42,648 nucleotides of DNA from Chthonomonadaceae bacterium (GTDB lineage: Bacteria; Armatimonadota; Chthonomonadetes; Chthonomonadales; Chthonomonadaceae), in the NCBI GenBank assembly GCA_025352825.1, contig JANXSG010000250.1, positions 1 to 42,648 of the forward strand, written 5' to 3'. The position numbers and the translations under genes were made by a program. The notes under the pieces were generated by a model. The model made no database searches. It was not told the origin of the DNA and worked only from the letters and a program-made list of their open reading frames with translations. Each line of letters starts with the position of its first letter. Position 1 is the stretch's first letter. Below are positions 23,759 through 31,382 of the stretch, in pieces.

Positions 23759-25285
23759 TTGACTGCTACTAATTCCACAATTGAAAAAATGGTAAGTACG
23801 CCTGCTCTTGAAATGCGAAGTATCTATAAACAGTATCCAGGCGTGCGTGCTCTGGATGATGTCTCCTTGAGTGTGGGGGCAAGTGAAGTGCATGCGCTTC
23901 TGGGTGAGAACGGAGCGGGCAAATCGACTCTGATGAAGATTCTTGCTGGAGCTCAGAATAAAGATAGCGGAACTATTCTGATGGATGGGGCAACAGTGAA
24001 TGTAGATTCGCCTCAGAAGGCGATGGATCTGGGTATATCAATCATCTACCAGGAGTTCAATCTTGTCCCGTATCTCACAGCAGGAGAAAATATATTTCTT
24101 GGAAGAGAACCGCGTGCTGCAATACCGGGATTTGTCGATTTTAAAAAACTGTATTCGGAATCGCAGACTGTGCTAAACAAACTGGGAGTTAAAATCGATG
24201 CACGTACTGCTGTGCATCATCTCAGTATCGCGCAGCAGCAGATGGTTGAAATCGCCAAAGCTACCAGTAAAAAAGCCAAAGTAATTATTATGGACGAGCC
24301 CAGCGCCACTCTGACGGATCATGAGCTGGTAGCACTCTTCAACTTGATACGACAACTCAAGTCTGAGGGAGTGAGCATAGTCTATATTTCACACCGGCTT
24401 GAGGAGGTTTTCGAAGTCTGCGATCGCGCAACTGTCATGCGGGATGGCAAGTGGATTACAACCAGAGATGTTGGCGATCTCACACGTGAAGAGATAATAA
24501 AACTTATGGTTGGCCGGGAACTCAAAGATGCTATTCCCAAAGTTGCTGCCCAGCAGGGCGTTCCTGCTCTTAAGGTAAGCCATCTTTCCCGTGCAGGAGT
24601 ACTGCATGATATCTCTTTTGAGGTCAAACAGGGAGAAGTGCTTGGTATTGCAGGCCTGGTAGGAGCGGGAAGAACAGAGACTGTCCGTGCGATTTTTGGC
24701 GCCGACCCCCTCGATTCTGGCACCGTGGAAGTAATGGGAAAAATAGTTCATATTCGATCTCCACAGGATGCTATTAAATGCGGGATTGGCCTGGTAACAG
24801 AAGACCGTAAGCAACAAGGGCTGGTGCTGGGAATGACGGTTCGTGAAAATACGACTCTCTCTAATCTGGATGCGCTCACCTCCTTTGGATTCATTCGCCG
24901 TAAGGAGGAGCGTGAGATAGCCGAAAAATACAAAACTGACCTTGCCATCAAAACTCCTACGATTGAACAGACCACCCAGAATCTTTCGGGAGGAAATCAG
25001 CAGAAAGTAGTATTAGCCAAGTGGCTCTATACAGGATCCAAAGTGTTAATTTTTGATGAGCCAACACGCGGAATAGACGTTGGGGCGAAAAGTGAGATAT
25101 ATAAGCTCATGAACGAACTGGCAGCAAAAGGGGATGCTATTATAATGATATCATCTGAACTGCCTGAAATCCTGGGAATGAGTGACCGTATACTTGTGAT
25201 GCACGAAGGCGCAATCGCTGGGGAGCTTTCCAGAGCAGAAGCCACACAGGAAAAGATTATGCATCTAGCCACGGGTGGAGAGTAG
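23759..25285 (+). CDS. Sugar-type ABC ATPase with two nucleotide-binding domains (RbsA/MglA-like)
   Basis: A 508-residue tandem ATPase of the CUT2 sugar-import class. The first domain has Walker A GENGAGKST (49-57), SIAQQQMVEIAKA as signature region and VIIMDEPSATLT as Walker B. The second has the degenerate GLVGAGRTE in place of Walker A, then LSGGNQQKVVLAKWL and VLIFDEPTRGIDVGA, exactly as in RbsA, XylG and MglA. The start is TTG at 23759, with GAAGGGA 6-7 bases upstream; the first internal ATG lacks a ribosome site. No permease or sugar-binding protein flanks it, which is unusual for this class. The substrate is unknown (ribose, simple sugars or nucleosides). Confidence 0.93.
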   Translation: MTATNSTIEKMVSTPALEMRSIYKQYPGVRALDDVSLSVGASEVHALLGENGAGKSTLMKILAGAQNKDSGTILMDGATVNVDSPQKAMDLGISIIYQEFNLVPYLTAGENIFLGREPRAAIPGFVDFKKLYSESQTVLNKLGVKIDARTAVHHLSIAQQQMVEIAKATSKKAKVIIMDEPSATLTDHELVALFNLIRQLKSEGVSIVYISHRLEEVFEVCDRATVMRDGKWITTRDVGDLTREEIIKLMVGRELKDAIPKVAAQQGVPALKVSHLSRAGVLHDISFEVKQGEVLGIAGLVGAGRTETVRAIFGADPLDSGTVEVMGKIVHIRSPQDAIKCGIGLVTEDRKQQGLVLGMTVRENTTLSNLDALTSFGFIRRKEEREIAEKYKTDLAIKTPTIEQTTQNLSGGNQQKVVLAKWLYTGSKVLIFDEPTRGIDVGAKSEIYKLMNELAAKGDAIIMISSELPEILGMSDRILVMHEGAIAGELSRAEATQEKIMHLATGGE

Positions 25286-25310
25286 TCAATGAGTTTAGAA
25301 GGATATTCTC

Positions 25311-26321
25311 TTGCCTGATTCCTGGGACTATTCTCAAAAGGGCAGCAGCCAGAATTTAGTATCAAAGCAGATTCCAATGCTGACCACTTTTTTCTGTGCA
25401 ATGAGTATAGTAGTAACTCTTGCCTATCATACAAGGGAGATGGTTCACTCTCCCTTGTGGGTGAGATTAGGTAGTATTGGCGGGCTTTCCGTGTTTGAGG
25501 TATGGAATGGGGGCTATTTTTCGCTCATCACTTCCGTATTTGTACATGCTGGTATCGCGCATCTGCTTTTCAACATGCTGTGGCTTTGGCGTCTTGGATG
25601 TCTGCTTGAAACTACGATCTCTCCTCTTAAGTATGTACTATTTTTCTTCTTCTCAGCACTCGTAGGCTCTTCTTGTGAAATGGCAGCGTCAGGCAGTTCC
25701 GGTGTGGGAATGTCCGGAGTGGTATATGCTATGTTTGGGCTCATGTGGGCAGGGCGTTCAAAATATCCAGAATGGCGTTCCGTTGCCACCAAAGACAATA
25801 TGACGCTTTTCGTAATCTGGGGAATCGTCTGTCTTTTTGCTACTGTGACCCATACCATGAATGTAGCAAATGCGGCGCATGGTGGTGGTTTTCTATTAGG
25901 ATTATCGGTGGGATGGATATTCGTGGCAGCCAGAAAGCGACCAATTTGGGCATTTCCACTCATAGGATTGGCAGCAATCGTGGTTCTTTCTGTGACTTGG
26001 ATGCCATGGTCAGCAGAGTGGTGTTTCTGGAAAGGAACCAAAGCATTTGAAACGAAAAACTATGCAGAAGCTATCAGCTATTTCCACAAGAGTTTGAACA
26101 GAGGTAGTTACACGTATGAGAACTGGCTAAATATTTCCGGTGCCTGGCATAATTTAGCTATTCAAGAGCGATCTAGAGGGAATGAAGAGAGTGCGAGGCA
26201 TGCAGATCTCCAGGAAGAGACCTCGGCAATGAAAGCTGGCGCATTAAAAAAACCTGAGGCCAGCAGATACGATCCGGATACGACTACCTCCTCAGACGAA
26301 AAACTAAATTCGAAAAAATAG
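25311..26321 (+). CDS. Rhomboid-family intramembrane serine protease with C-terminal TPR-like segment
   Basis: A 336-residue membrane protein with the rhomboid motifs: HAGIAHLLFNML (H79, H84, N88), GMSG with nucleophile S135, and NAAHGGG with catalytic H190 in a later helix. The dyad is complete, so it should be active. After about residue 215 it has one more transmembrane segment and then a WKGTKAFETKNYAEAISYFHKSL stretch resembling a TPR unit, followed by a hydrophilic tail. The start is TTG at 25311 behind AAGGA. It lies 25 bases after the ABC ATPase and 29 before the next gene. A substrate in the same operon, for example the single-pass protein that follows, is plausible but untested. Confidence 0.88.
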   Translation: MPDSWDYSQKGSSQNLVSKQIPMLTTFFCAMSIVVTLAYHTREMVHSPLWVRLGSIGGLSVFEVWNGGYFSLITSVFVHAGIAHLLFNMLWLWRLGCLLETTISPLKYVLFFFFSALVGSSCEMAASGSSGVGMSGVVYAMFGLMWAGRSKYPEWRSVATKDNMTLFVIWGIVCLFATVTHTMNVANAAHGGGFLLGLSVGWIFVAARKRPIWAFPLIGLAAIVVLSVTWMPWSAEWCFWKGTKAFETKNYAEAISYFHKSLNRGSYTYENWLNISGAWHNLAIQERSRGNEESARHADLQEETSAMKAGALKKPEASRYDPDTTTSSDEKLNSKK

Positions 26322-26350
26322 TAATCCGATGCCTTGAAAAAGGATATCCT

Positions 26351-26929
26351 TTGAATAAAAAAACGGTGAATTATGGATACGATACGGGTAATGGAGTGCC
26401 AATACCACCTATTGACAGCAAGAAGCGAAGTGGGTTTGGGTGCCTGATCGGCACAATGGTCGGTTGTGGGGCGCTTACAGTGATGCTAATTATTGTTGGT
26501 GCATTAGCAGTTCAGAATATTGGTAAAAATAAAGATATTCAAAAAGCTCTTGGTCAGTTTTCATCAATTGGTGGCTGCAGTCAGAATTTAGTTCAAGTAC
26601 GAGATGCGATCAAACGTTATCGCCACGACCATCACGACCAATATCCTGACGCTCTTAAAGATATTACACCGAGATACCTCGCAAATTCAAGGGCGCTCTG
26701 GTGTGGTAACGGAAAAGATTCATCCGAATCTTTGCAGTATTATCGACCAGTTCAAAATGCTTTACCAACCGCAGTCGTTGTACGCGTGAAGTCATTAGAC
26801 ATAGAGATCATGGGGAAACAGCACCAGACTACCTTTCTGGCAATTCGGATGAATGGAGACATTATTCAAGAGCAGTCTGCAGTGCAGATACTTATTCCTG
26901 CTAATTCAAACAGAGAAATCGGAGATTAA
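26351..26929 (+). CDS. Membrane-anchored protein with pseudopilin-like periplasmic segment
   Basis: A 192-residue protein: a short cytoplasmic N terminus (GVPIPPIDSKKRSG), one strong transmembrane helix (about residues 30-54, with two Cys) and a periplasmic domain. The stretch RDAIKRYRHDHHDQYPDALKD resembles the region after the N-terminal helix of type II pseudopilins and DUF1559-like proteins, where a short helix and a D-x-Y-P turn recur. There is no prepilin cleavage site. The start is TTG behind AAGGA, as in the two genes before it. As a single-pass membrane protein next to a rhomboid protease it is a candidate substrate. I do not recognise a named family. Confidence 0.7.
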   Translation: MNKKTVNYGYDTGNGVPIPPIDSKKRSGFGCLIGTMVGCGALTVMLIIVGALAVQNIGKNKDIQKALGQFSSIGGCSQNLVQVRDAIKRYRHDHHDQYPDALKDITPRYLANSRALWCGNGKDSSESLQYYRPVQNALPTAVVVRVKSLDIEIMGKQHQTTFLAIRMNGDIIQEQSAVQILIPANSNREIGD

Positions 26930-27119
26930 ATTTCATCAGTCAAAGCAACATCAAATTGTACTTATGAACGATCAATTAAATATTTGATGAACAATTTCAT
27001 ATTTTAAGGAGTCTAAGTAGTTGTAACTGTAATCTTCTCGTCGGAATAGCTGATACTGAGATTAATTTGTAAACTTATTGATGTCTGTCCCTCTTCTGGA
27101 CGAGAAAGGACCAGAGAGT

Positions 27120-27392
27120 ATGCACACACGATACCGGGCTATCTGCTCCATATCTATTTTTGCGGTAATGATATTGGGGCTGCTCTCAACTATTGAGAGT
27201 ACGGCGCATCCGAATTACAATTCAGCACTCCCTCCACACTGTGACTCTACCATACTCCAAACGACACCGGACGCAAAATCTCAACCGCCTGCCAATGCAC
27301 AGGAAGAACCTGATCTTGTTATGCTGCTGGTTGGCTTAGGAGTCTGTGGGTCTGGTTTGCTCTCACTTAAATCTAAATTTTCATCTTATTGA
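27120..27392 (+). CDS. Small exported protein with C-terminal hydrophobic helix
   Basis: From the ATG at 27120 the product has 90 residues: a signal-like hydrophobic stretch (SIFAVMILGLLSTIESTA), a short polar middle with Pro and one Cys, and a C-terminal EEPDLVMLLVGLGVCGSGLL helix ending in Lys/Ser. The last part recalls a PEP-CTERM-type sorting tail (Pro-containing motif, helix, basic end) but the PEP motif is replaced by EEP and the basic end is weak. AAAGGA lies 12 bases upstream and GAGAG 3 bases upstream of the ATG. An in-frame ATG at 27081 is possible. Function unknown. Confidence 0.5.
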   Translation: MHTRYRAICSISIFAVMILGLLSTIESTAHPNYNSALPPHCDSTILQTTPDAKSQPPANAQEEPDLVMLLVGLGVCGSGLLSLKSKFSSY

Positions 27393-27443
27393 ACCACTGT
27401 GGAGCCATCTGTAAATGAGTTTTCAGTCTTCCTTTTTTCACGA

Positions 27444-27809
27444 TTAGATATTCTCTATCGTCACTACTCCATTTTCCTCGAAGTTTATACCAAGACGCAT
27501 TTTCTCTAGAAGCGCAGTTCCCAGTAGAGGTCTTCTCCCCATAGCCAAAACCGCTACATCAATTACATCTCCATTCCAGATAATTGTGGCGGCGTGAATA
27601 TTTGTTTTCACTGAAGAGTCATCTGCTAAATTAGCAGACATCTCTTGAACAAAAGGAATGTCTAGCGCTTCAATAATATCTGGCGGCAATGTCAACGCGC
27701 CTTCAAAACCGGTATCAACCACAAACTCCAATACCAAATTGGCCTGTTCTCGGAATCGAAAAGTAAGATTGACTTTAGCTTGCAGCGAGTCCACTCTTCC
27801 AATAATCAT
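27444..27809 (-). CDS. Clan AA aspartic protease, AF_0612 (DTGF) type
   Basis: A 121-residue soluble retropepsin-like protein. FVVDTGFEGALTLP contains the DTGF motif that defines the AF_0612 group, with the catalytic Asp; a later LLGTALLEKM supplies the hydrophobic-hydrophobic-Gly that closes the fold. As in retroviral proteases, two subunits would dimerise to make the active site. The substrate of this bacterial/archaeal family is not known. It overlaps the upstream gene by the four-base ATGA, so the pair is translated together. I find no signal peptide; it should be cytosolic. Confidence 0.85.
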   Translation of the reverse strand: MIIGRVDSLQAKVNLTFRFREQANLVLEFVVDTGFEGALTLPPDIIEALDIPFVQEMSANLADDSSVKTNIHAATIIWNGDVIDVAVLAMGRRPLLGTALLEKMRLGINFEENGVVTIENI

Positions 27810-28078
27810 TTGGAAGTCCTTACCAATGAGCCACCAACCGCGAAAACTGCGTTATACCCAATACGCTTGCCGTAAATTGCTGCACCGGAATGCTTTGCTT
27901 GTAATCTCCTTGCAGGAGCAAGCACATCTGTATCGATCTCATAGTCGCCAGTTTCAATATCTATGGATATAATTTTTCCGATGTTTTCTTGAGTTTCCAC
28001 CAAGGCGCGAATTGACTGATCATACAGGGCTTCGCCACGGCGCGTGATCTCATCACCACTGAATCTTGGGTGGGGCAT
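27806..28078 (-). CDS. Hypothetical partner of the aspartic protease
   Basis: A 90-residue hydrophilic protein with no membrane segment. The N half (RRGEALYDQSIRALVETQENIGKII) looks helical, the C half (SIDIETGDYEIDTDVLAPARRLQAKHSG) contains a short acidic beta segment then a basic helix. I recall proteins of this type being encoded next to DTGF proteases, giving a compact two-gene module that resembles toxin-antitoxin layout; that is inference, not established function. AGGAG lies 9 bases before the ATG. Its stop overlaps the protease start. It is oriented divergently from the gene at 28257. Confidence 0.75.
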   Translation of the reverse strand: MPHPRFSGDEITRRGEALYDQSIRALVETQENIGKIISIDIETGDYEIDTDVLAPARRLQAKHSGAAIYGKRIGYNAVFAVGGSLVRTSK

Positions 28079-28157
28079 GTACCTTTACTCCTAGCTTAAT
28101 ATAATTTCTTCTATTATACCTTGCTTCCAAAACTCGAAATTGAAGCAGTATATCCGG

Positions 28158-28251
28158 TTGTAAATATGCCAGTAATGAGCTATAATAGTGTTGGGCGCAA
28201 CGGGAAACTCCTCGTTGCGTTTTTGCATTTGGAACCTTCCAAATGAGGAGG
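28158..28251 (+). promoter_or_regulatory. Promoter and hairpin leader with anti-Shine-Dalgarno
   Basis: TTGTAA (28158-28163), a 17-bp spacer and TATAAT (28181-28186) predict a start near 28193. The leader then has CGCAACG/CGTTGCG (28196-28202, 28213-28219) followed by five T, a terminator-like unit, and CATTTGGA/TCCAAATG (28226-28245) ending on the first base of GAGGAG (28245-28250), the ribosome site of the 28257 gene. CTCCTC (28208-28213), in the loop and stem base of the first hairpin, is complementary to that GAGGAG. Control by attenuation or by sequestration is therefore possible. Confidence 0.6.
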
Positions 28252-28256
28252 CTAGT

Positions 28257-28460
28257 ATGCCACAGTATCAGCAACAGAAAAAAGGCCAGGCTCGGGTTCG
28301 GATTGTCACTAAAGATGCTACGCGTGCATATCTTTTGATAATGAAGCATAACAATACACGTCTTCAGGCGATGCCGAATGAAGTATATGTGATTGAAGAT
28401 CGAATGCTTCCGATTCTAACAGAAAATCATATCGAGTTCGAGATTTTGGATCAGAAGTAG
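28257..28460 (+). CDS. Small hypothetical protein behind a structured leader
   Basis: A 67-residue protein from the ATG at 28257 (GAGGAGG ideally placed upstream; extending the frame further back runs into the leader hairpins and is not credible). It is basic at the N end (QQQKKGQARVRIVTKDATRAYLL) and acidic at the C end (VIEDRMLPILTENHIEFEIL), with a pattern of alternating beta strands and one helix. I do not recognise the family. The highly organised leader suggests expression is regulated. It ends 93 bases before pyrG, on the same strand. Confidence 0.75.
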   Translation: MPQYQQQKKGQARVRIVTKDATRAYLLIMKHNNTRLQAMPNEVYVIEDRMLPILTENHIEFEILDQK

Positions 28461-28553
28461 CAAGTTAGATTTTGGTATAGCAGATAGAGTTTAATATTTT
28501 TATTGTTTATAGGGACGATTATTTATTTGTACCGGGAGAGAGTGGTGAGCGGG

Positions 28554-30296
28554 ATGACTAAATTCATTTTTGTGACTGGCGGAGTAGTCAGCAGTATCGG
28601 TAAAGGAATAACGACTGCCAGCCTTGGGCGTCTGCTTCGCAACCGAGGTTTCCGGGTGACTTTGCAGAAGCTGGATCCCTATATCAATGTCGATGCCGAT
28701 ACCATGAATCCTTATCAACATGGGGAAGCGTTTGTTACTGATGATGGCGCAGTCACCGATCTTGATCTCGGCCACTACGAAAGATTTGTAGATATAAACC
28801 TCACCAAAAGCGCCAGTGTCACGACAGGCAGTGTCTATCGAACCGTGATCGAAAAAGAGCGTCGTGGAGACTATCTGGGCGGCACCGTGCAGATGATTCC
28901 ACACGTGACGGATGAGATCAAGTCGCGTGTGAGAGATGCCGCAAAAGGGGAGAATGGGGAACCTGACCTCGATGTGGTGATTGCAGAAGTCGGCGGTACA
29001 GTTGGGGATATTGAAGGGCTTCCGTTCCTGGAAGCAATTAGGCAGCTGCGCAAGGATGTTGGCCCGGAAAATGTGATGTATATCCATGTCACCCTAATTC
29101 CAAATGTCGGTCCATGGGGAGAAGTAAAGACCAAGCCGACACAGCACAGTGTCATCAAACTTCGTGAAATAGGAATACAGCCCGATGTACTCATCTGCCG
29201 TACTCATCTTCCGCTCGCTCAGGAAGTTAAGAATAAAATATCTCTCTTCTGCGATGTCAGCCCTCATGCAGTCATTGAAGCCAGAGATGCAGAGACCATC
29301 TACGAAGTCCCGCTAAACTTTGAAGAAGCCGGCCTTACTGATCTTGTGGTCAAACGATTGGGGCTGCCGGATCACCAGCCGGACATGGCAGAATGGAAGC
29401 AGATCGTTGAGCGTATCAAACGCCCTAAATACGAAGTAGACATTGCAGCAATTGGAAAATATCTGGACAATGGCGATGCCTACATCTCCATTGTGGAAGC
29501 TCTTAAACATGGCGGAATTGCGAATGATGCACGTGTAAATGTTCATTGGATCGACAGTGAAAATCTTGAAAGCGGCAGTTTGGATGATGTGCTGAGTAAT
29601 ATGGACGCTCTTCTGGTCGCGCCAGGATTTGGGGCGCGCGGGGTGGAGGGTAAAATAAATGCGGCGCACTATGCACGCACCAAAGGAGTGCCATTTCTAG
29701 GCGTGTGCTATGGGATGCAGATGGCTGTCATTGAGTTCGCCCGACACGTGGCTGGCCTCGACCATGCGCATACGGAAGAGGTAAGCCCGGATACGCCACA
29801 CCCACTTATCCATATATTGCCAGATCAGAAGGATATTGTTGATAAGGGTGCCACGATGCGGCTGGGCACGTATAAATGTCAGCTAGTGGCTGGCTCTCTG
29901 GCGGAAAGGCTGTACGGCACTTCGTATATTCAGGAGCGTCATCGCCATCGATACGAGCTGAATAATGAGTATCGTGAGCAGCTCGCGAAACTGGGATTAG
30001 TCTGTTCAGGTCTCTCTCCGGACTACCGACTTGTTGAAATTATCGAAGTTCCAGATCATCCCTATTTCATCGCGACACAGTTCCATCCGGAGTTCCTTTC
30101 TCGGCCAAATAGAGCCCATCCGCTCTTCAGCGGCTTAATAAAGGCAGCGATTGATCGTTCACATCGACTATACCATCCGGAAGAGAAAAATCAATCTGCT
30201 GGCACTAATGGCACGAATGGGCAAAAGAATTCGGATGCTCCTTCACGAAGCATCAGTCGAGGCGATATGAATGTTGAGATGGCTGAGATTGAGTAA
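28554..30296 (+). CDS. pyrG: CTP synthase
   Basis: Makes CTP from UTP, ATP and glutamine. The synthetase domain opens with [24 protein letters not shown] and contains [21 protein letters not shown] (family signature, split here for length) and GGTVGDIE. The class I glutamine amidotransferase half has the nucleophile Cys in [11 protein letters not shown] (residue 385) and the His/Glu pair in [12 protein letters not shown] choose the ATG at 28554, the family start; in-frame GTG codons at 28542 and 28545 are nearer a GGGAGAG and could be the true start. At 580 residues it exceeds the common 535-550 because of a hydrophilic, Asn/Ser-rich C-terminal tail of about 30 residues that is likely disordered. 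Confidence 0.97.
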   Translation: MTKFIFVTGGVVSSIGKGITTASLGRLLRNRGFRVTLQKLDPYINVDADTMNPYQHGEAFVTDDGAVTDLDLGHYERFVDINLTKSASVTTGSVYRTVIEKERRGDYLGGTVQMIPHVTDEIKSRVRDAAKGENGEPDLDVVIAEVGGTVGDIEGLPFLEAIRQLRKDVGPENVMYIHVTLIPNVGPWGEVKTKPTQHSVIKLREIGIQPDVLICRTHLPLAQEVKNKISLFCDVSPHAVIEARDAETIYEVPLNFEEAGLTDLVVKRLGLPDHQPDMAEWKQIVERIKRPKYEVDIAAIGKYLDNGDAYISIVEALKHGGIANDARVNVHWIDSENLESGSLDDVLSNMDALLVAPGFGARGVEGKINAAHYARTKGVPFLGVCYGMQMAVIEFARHVAGLDHAHTEEVSPDTPHPLIHILPDQKDIVDKGATMRLGTYKCQLVAGSLAERLYGTSYIQERHRHRYELNNEYREQLAKLGLVCSGLSPDYRLVEIIEVPDHPYFIATQFHPEFLSRPNRAHPLFSGLIKAAIDRSHRLYHPEEKNQSAGTNGTNGQKNSDAPSRSISRGDMNVEMAEIE

Positions 30297-30322
30297 CTAT
30301 GCTTTCGTTATAGTGGGAGCGG

Positions 30323-30628
30323 ATGATGGCGCCTGTATTTGAAAATCAGAATGGAGATTCAAAAACGAATCTCTCCGACGCGAAAACGCGCACTTCTGGG
30401 ATACGTCGTAAAGTCTTCATTATCAACTGCAGGCTCTATATGTTTGTCGGGGCAGCGTCGATCATCATTGGAATTGGGATGATCGTCAGCTCGCGATTGG
30501 CCCCATCTAAAACAGGTTTTGCCCACGATCCTGCAATGAATTTCATCGCTGCAATTATGATGATTTTTGGTGTGATTCGCATTGCAGTTGCCCGCAGACA
30601 GCTTGCGAAAATCACTCATAAATCTTAA
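30323..30628 (+). CDS. Small two-helix membrane protein
   Basis: A 101-residue protein with a polar, basic N-terminal third followed by two transmembrane helices (about residues 37-58 and 70-86: MFVGAASIIIGIGMIVSS and NFIAAIMMIFGVIRIAVA) and a basic C-terminal end (RRQLAKI). Two ATG codons lie in tandem behind GGGAGCGG. It is 26 bases after pyrG and probably cotranscribed with it. I do not recognise a family; the layout is common among uncharacterised small membrane proteins. Confidence 0.65.
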   Translation: MMAPVFENQNGDSKTNLSDAKTRTSGIRRKVFIINCRLYMFVGAASIIIGIGMIVSSRLAPSKTGFAHDPAMNFIAAIMMIFGVIRIAVARRQLAKITHKS

Positions 30629-30699
30629 ATATTTCACCTGGAAACATTCATAAGTCATCGTAAATTTCATCACAGTATTTAAGAACTGGAGTTTAGATC

Positions 30700-31365
30700 A
30701 TGTTTGGTTTGGATAAAGACCCCAAGCTGCAGTCGGACAAAGTTTTAACTCCGGGGGATATTGAAGCCGGGATGATTATCAGTTCGGACACACATCGGGA
30801 CAACCGAATTCCTCCCCATCAATCACGGACTAAGAAATGGCCTGTCCTAGATGCCAGCGGTCCGCCTCGCATTGATATGGATAACTGGAGTTTGATTGTG
30901 TCGGGCCTCGTGGAAAATTCTAAAGAGTTCACGTGGGAGGAGTTTCAGCAGCTCCCTCGCAAGAGTGTGTTTGCCGATATGCATTGTGTCACACGTTGGT
31001 CGAGGCTGGGCAATGTCTGGGAAGGTGTCTGCACGCGCGATCTGATGGAACTGATAGGAGTGAAACCTTCAGCAAAGTTTGTAATCGCGCATGGGTATGA
31101 TAGAGGATGGACGACCAATATGCCGCTATCCGAATTTATGGGTGAAGACTGTCTGCTGGCGGATACTCACGATGGCGACAATATCGAGCTGGAGCACGGC
31201 GGGCCATTGCGGCTGGTAATTCCCCGACTATATGCGTGGAAAAGCGCCAAATGGCTTCGCGGATTAGAATTTGTAGAGAGTGACCGTGCCGGATATTGGG
31301 AGCGAAACGGCTATCATATGCTGGGCGACCCCTGGAAAGAGCAGCGCTTCAGAGAGGATTGGTGA
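30700..31365 (+). CDS. Cytosolic sulfite-oxidase-family molybdenum enzyme
   Basis: A 221-residue member of the sulfite oxidase/YedY molybdopterin family. The molybdenum ligand is Cys96 in ADMHCVTRWSRLGNVWEGV, and HGYDRGWTTNMPL, HGGPLRLVIPRLYAWKSAKW and the C-terminal GYWERNGYHMLGDPW are family marks. There is no Tat or Sec signal and no heme domain, so it corresponds to the small bacterial/archaeal cytosolic group rather than to MsrP or true sulfite oxidase; its substrate is unknown. It has no cytochrome partner next to it. It converges with the tolC-like gene, with only 17 bases between them and no terminator visible. Confidence 0.9.
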   Translation: MFGLDKDPKLQSDKVLTPGDIEAGMIISSDTHRDNRIPPHQSRTKKWPVLDASGPPRIDMDNWSLIVSGLVENSKEFTWEEFQQLPRKSVFADMHCVTRWSRLGNVWEGVCTRDLMELIGVKPSAKFVIAHGYDRGWTTNMPLSEFMGEDCLLADTHDGDNIELEHGGPLRLVIPRLYAWKSAKWLRGLEFVESDRAGYWERNGYHMLGDPWKEQRFREDW

Positions 31366-31382
31366 TACATAAAGTGTCCCAA

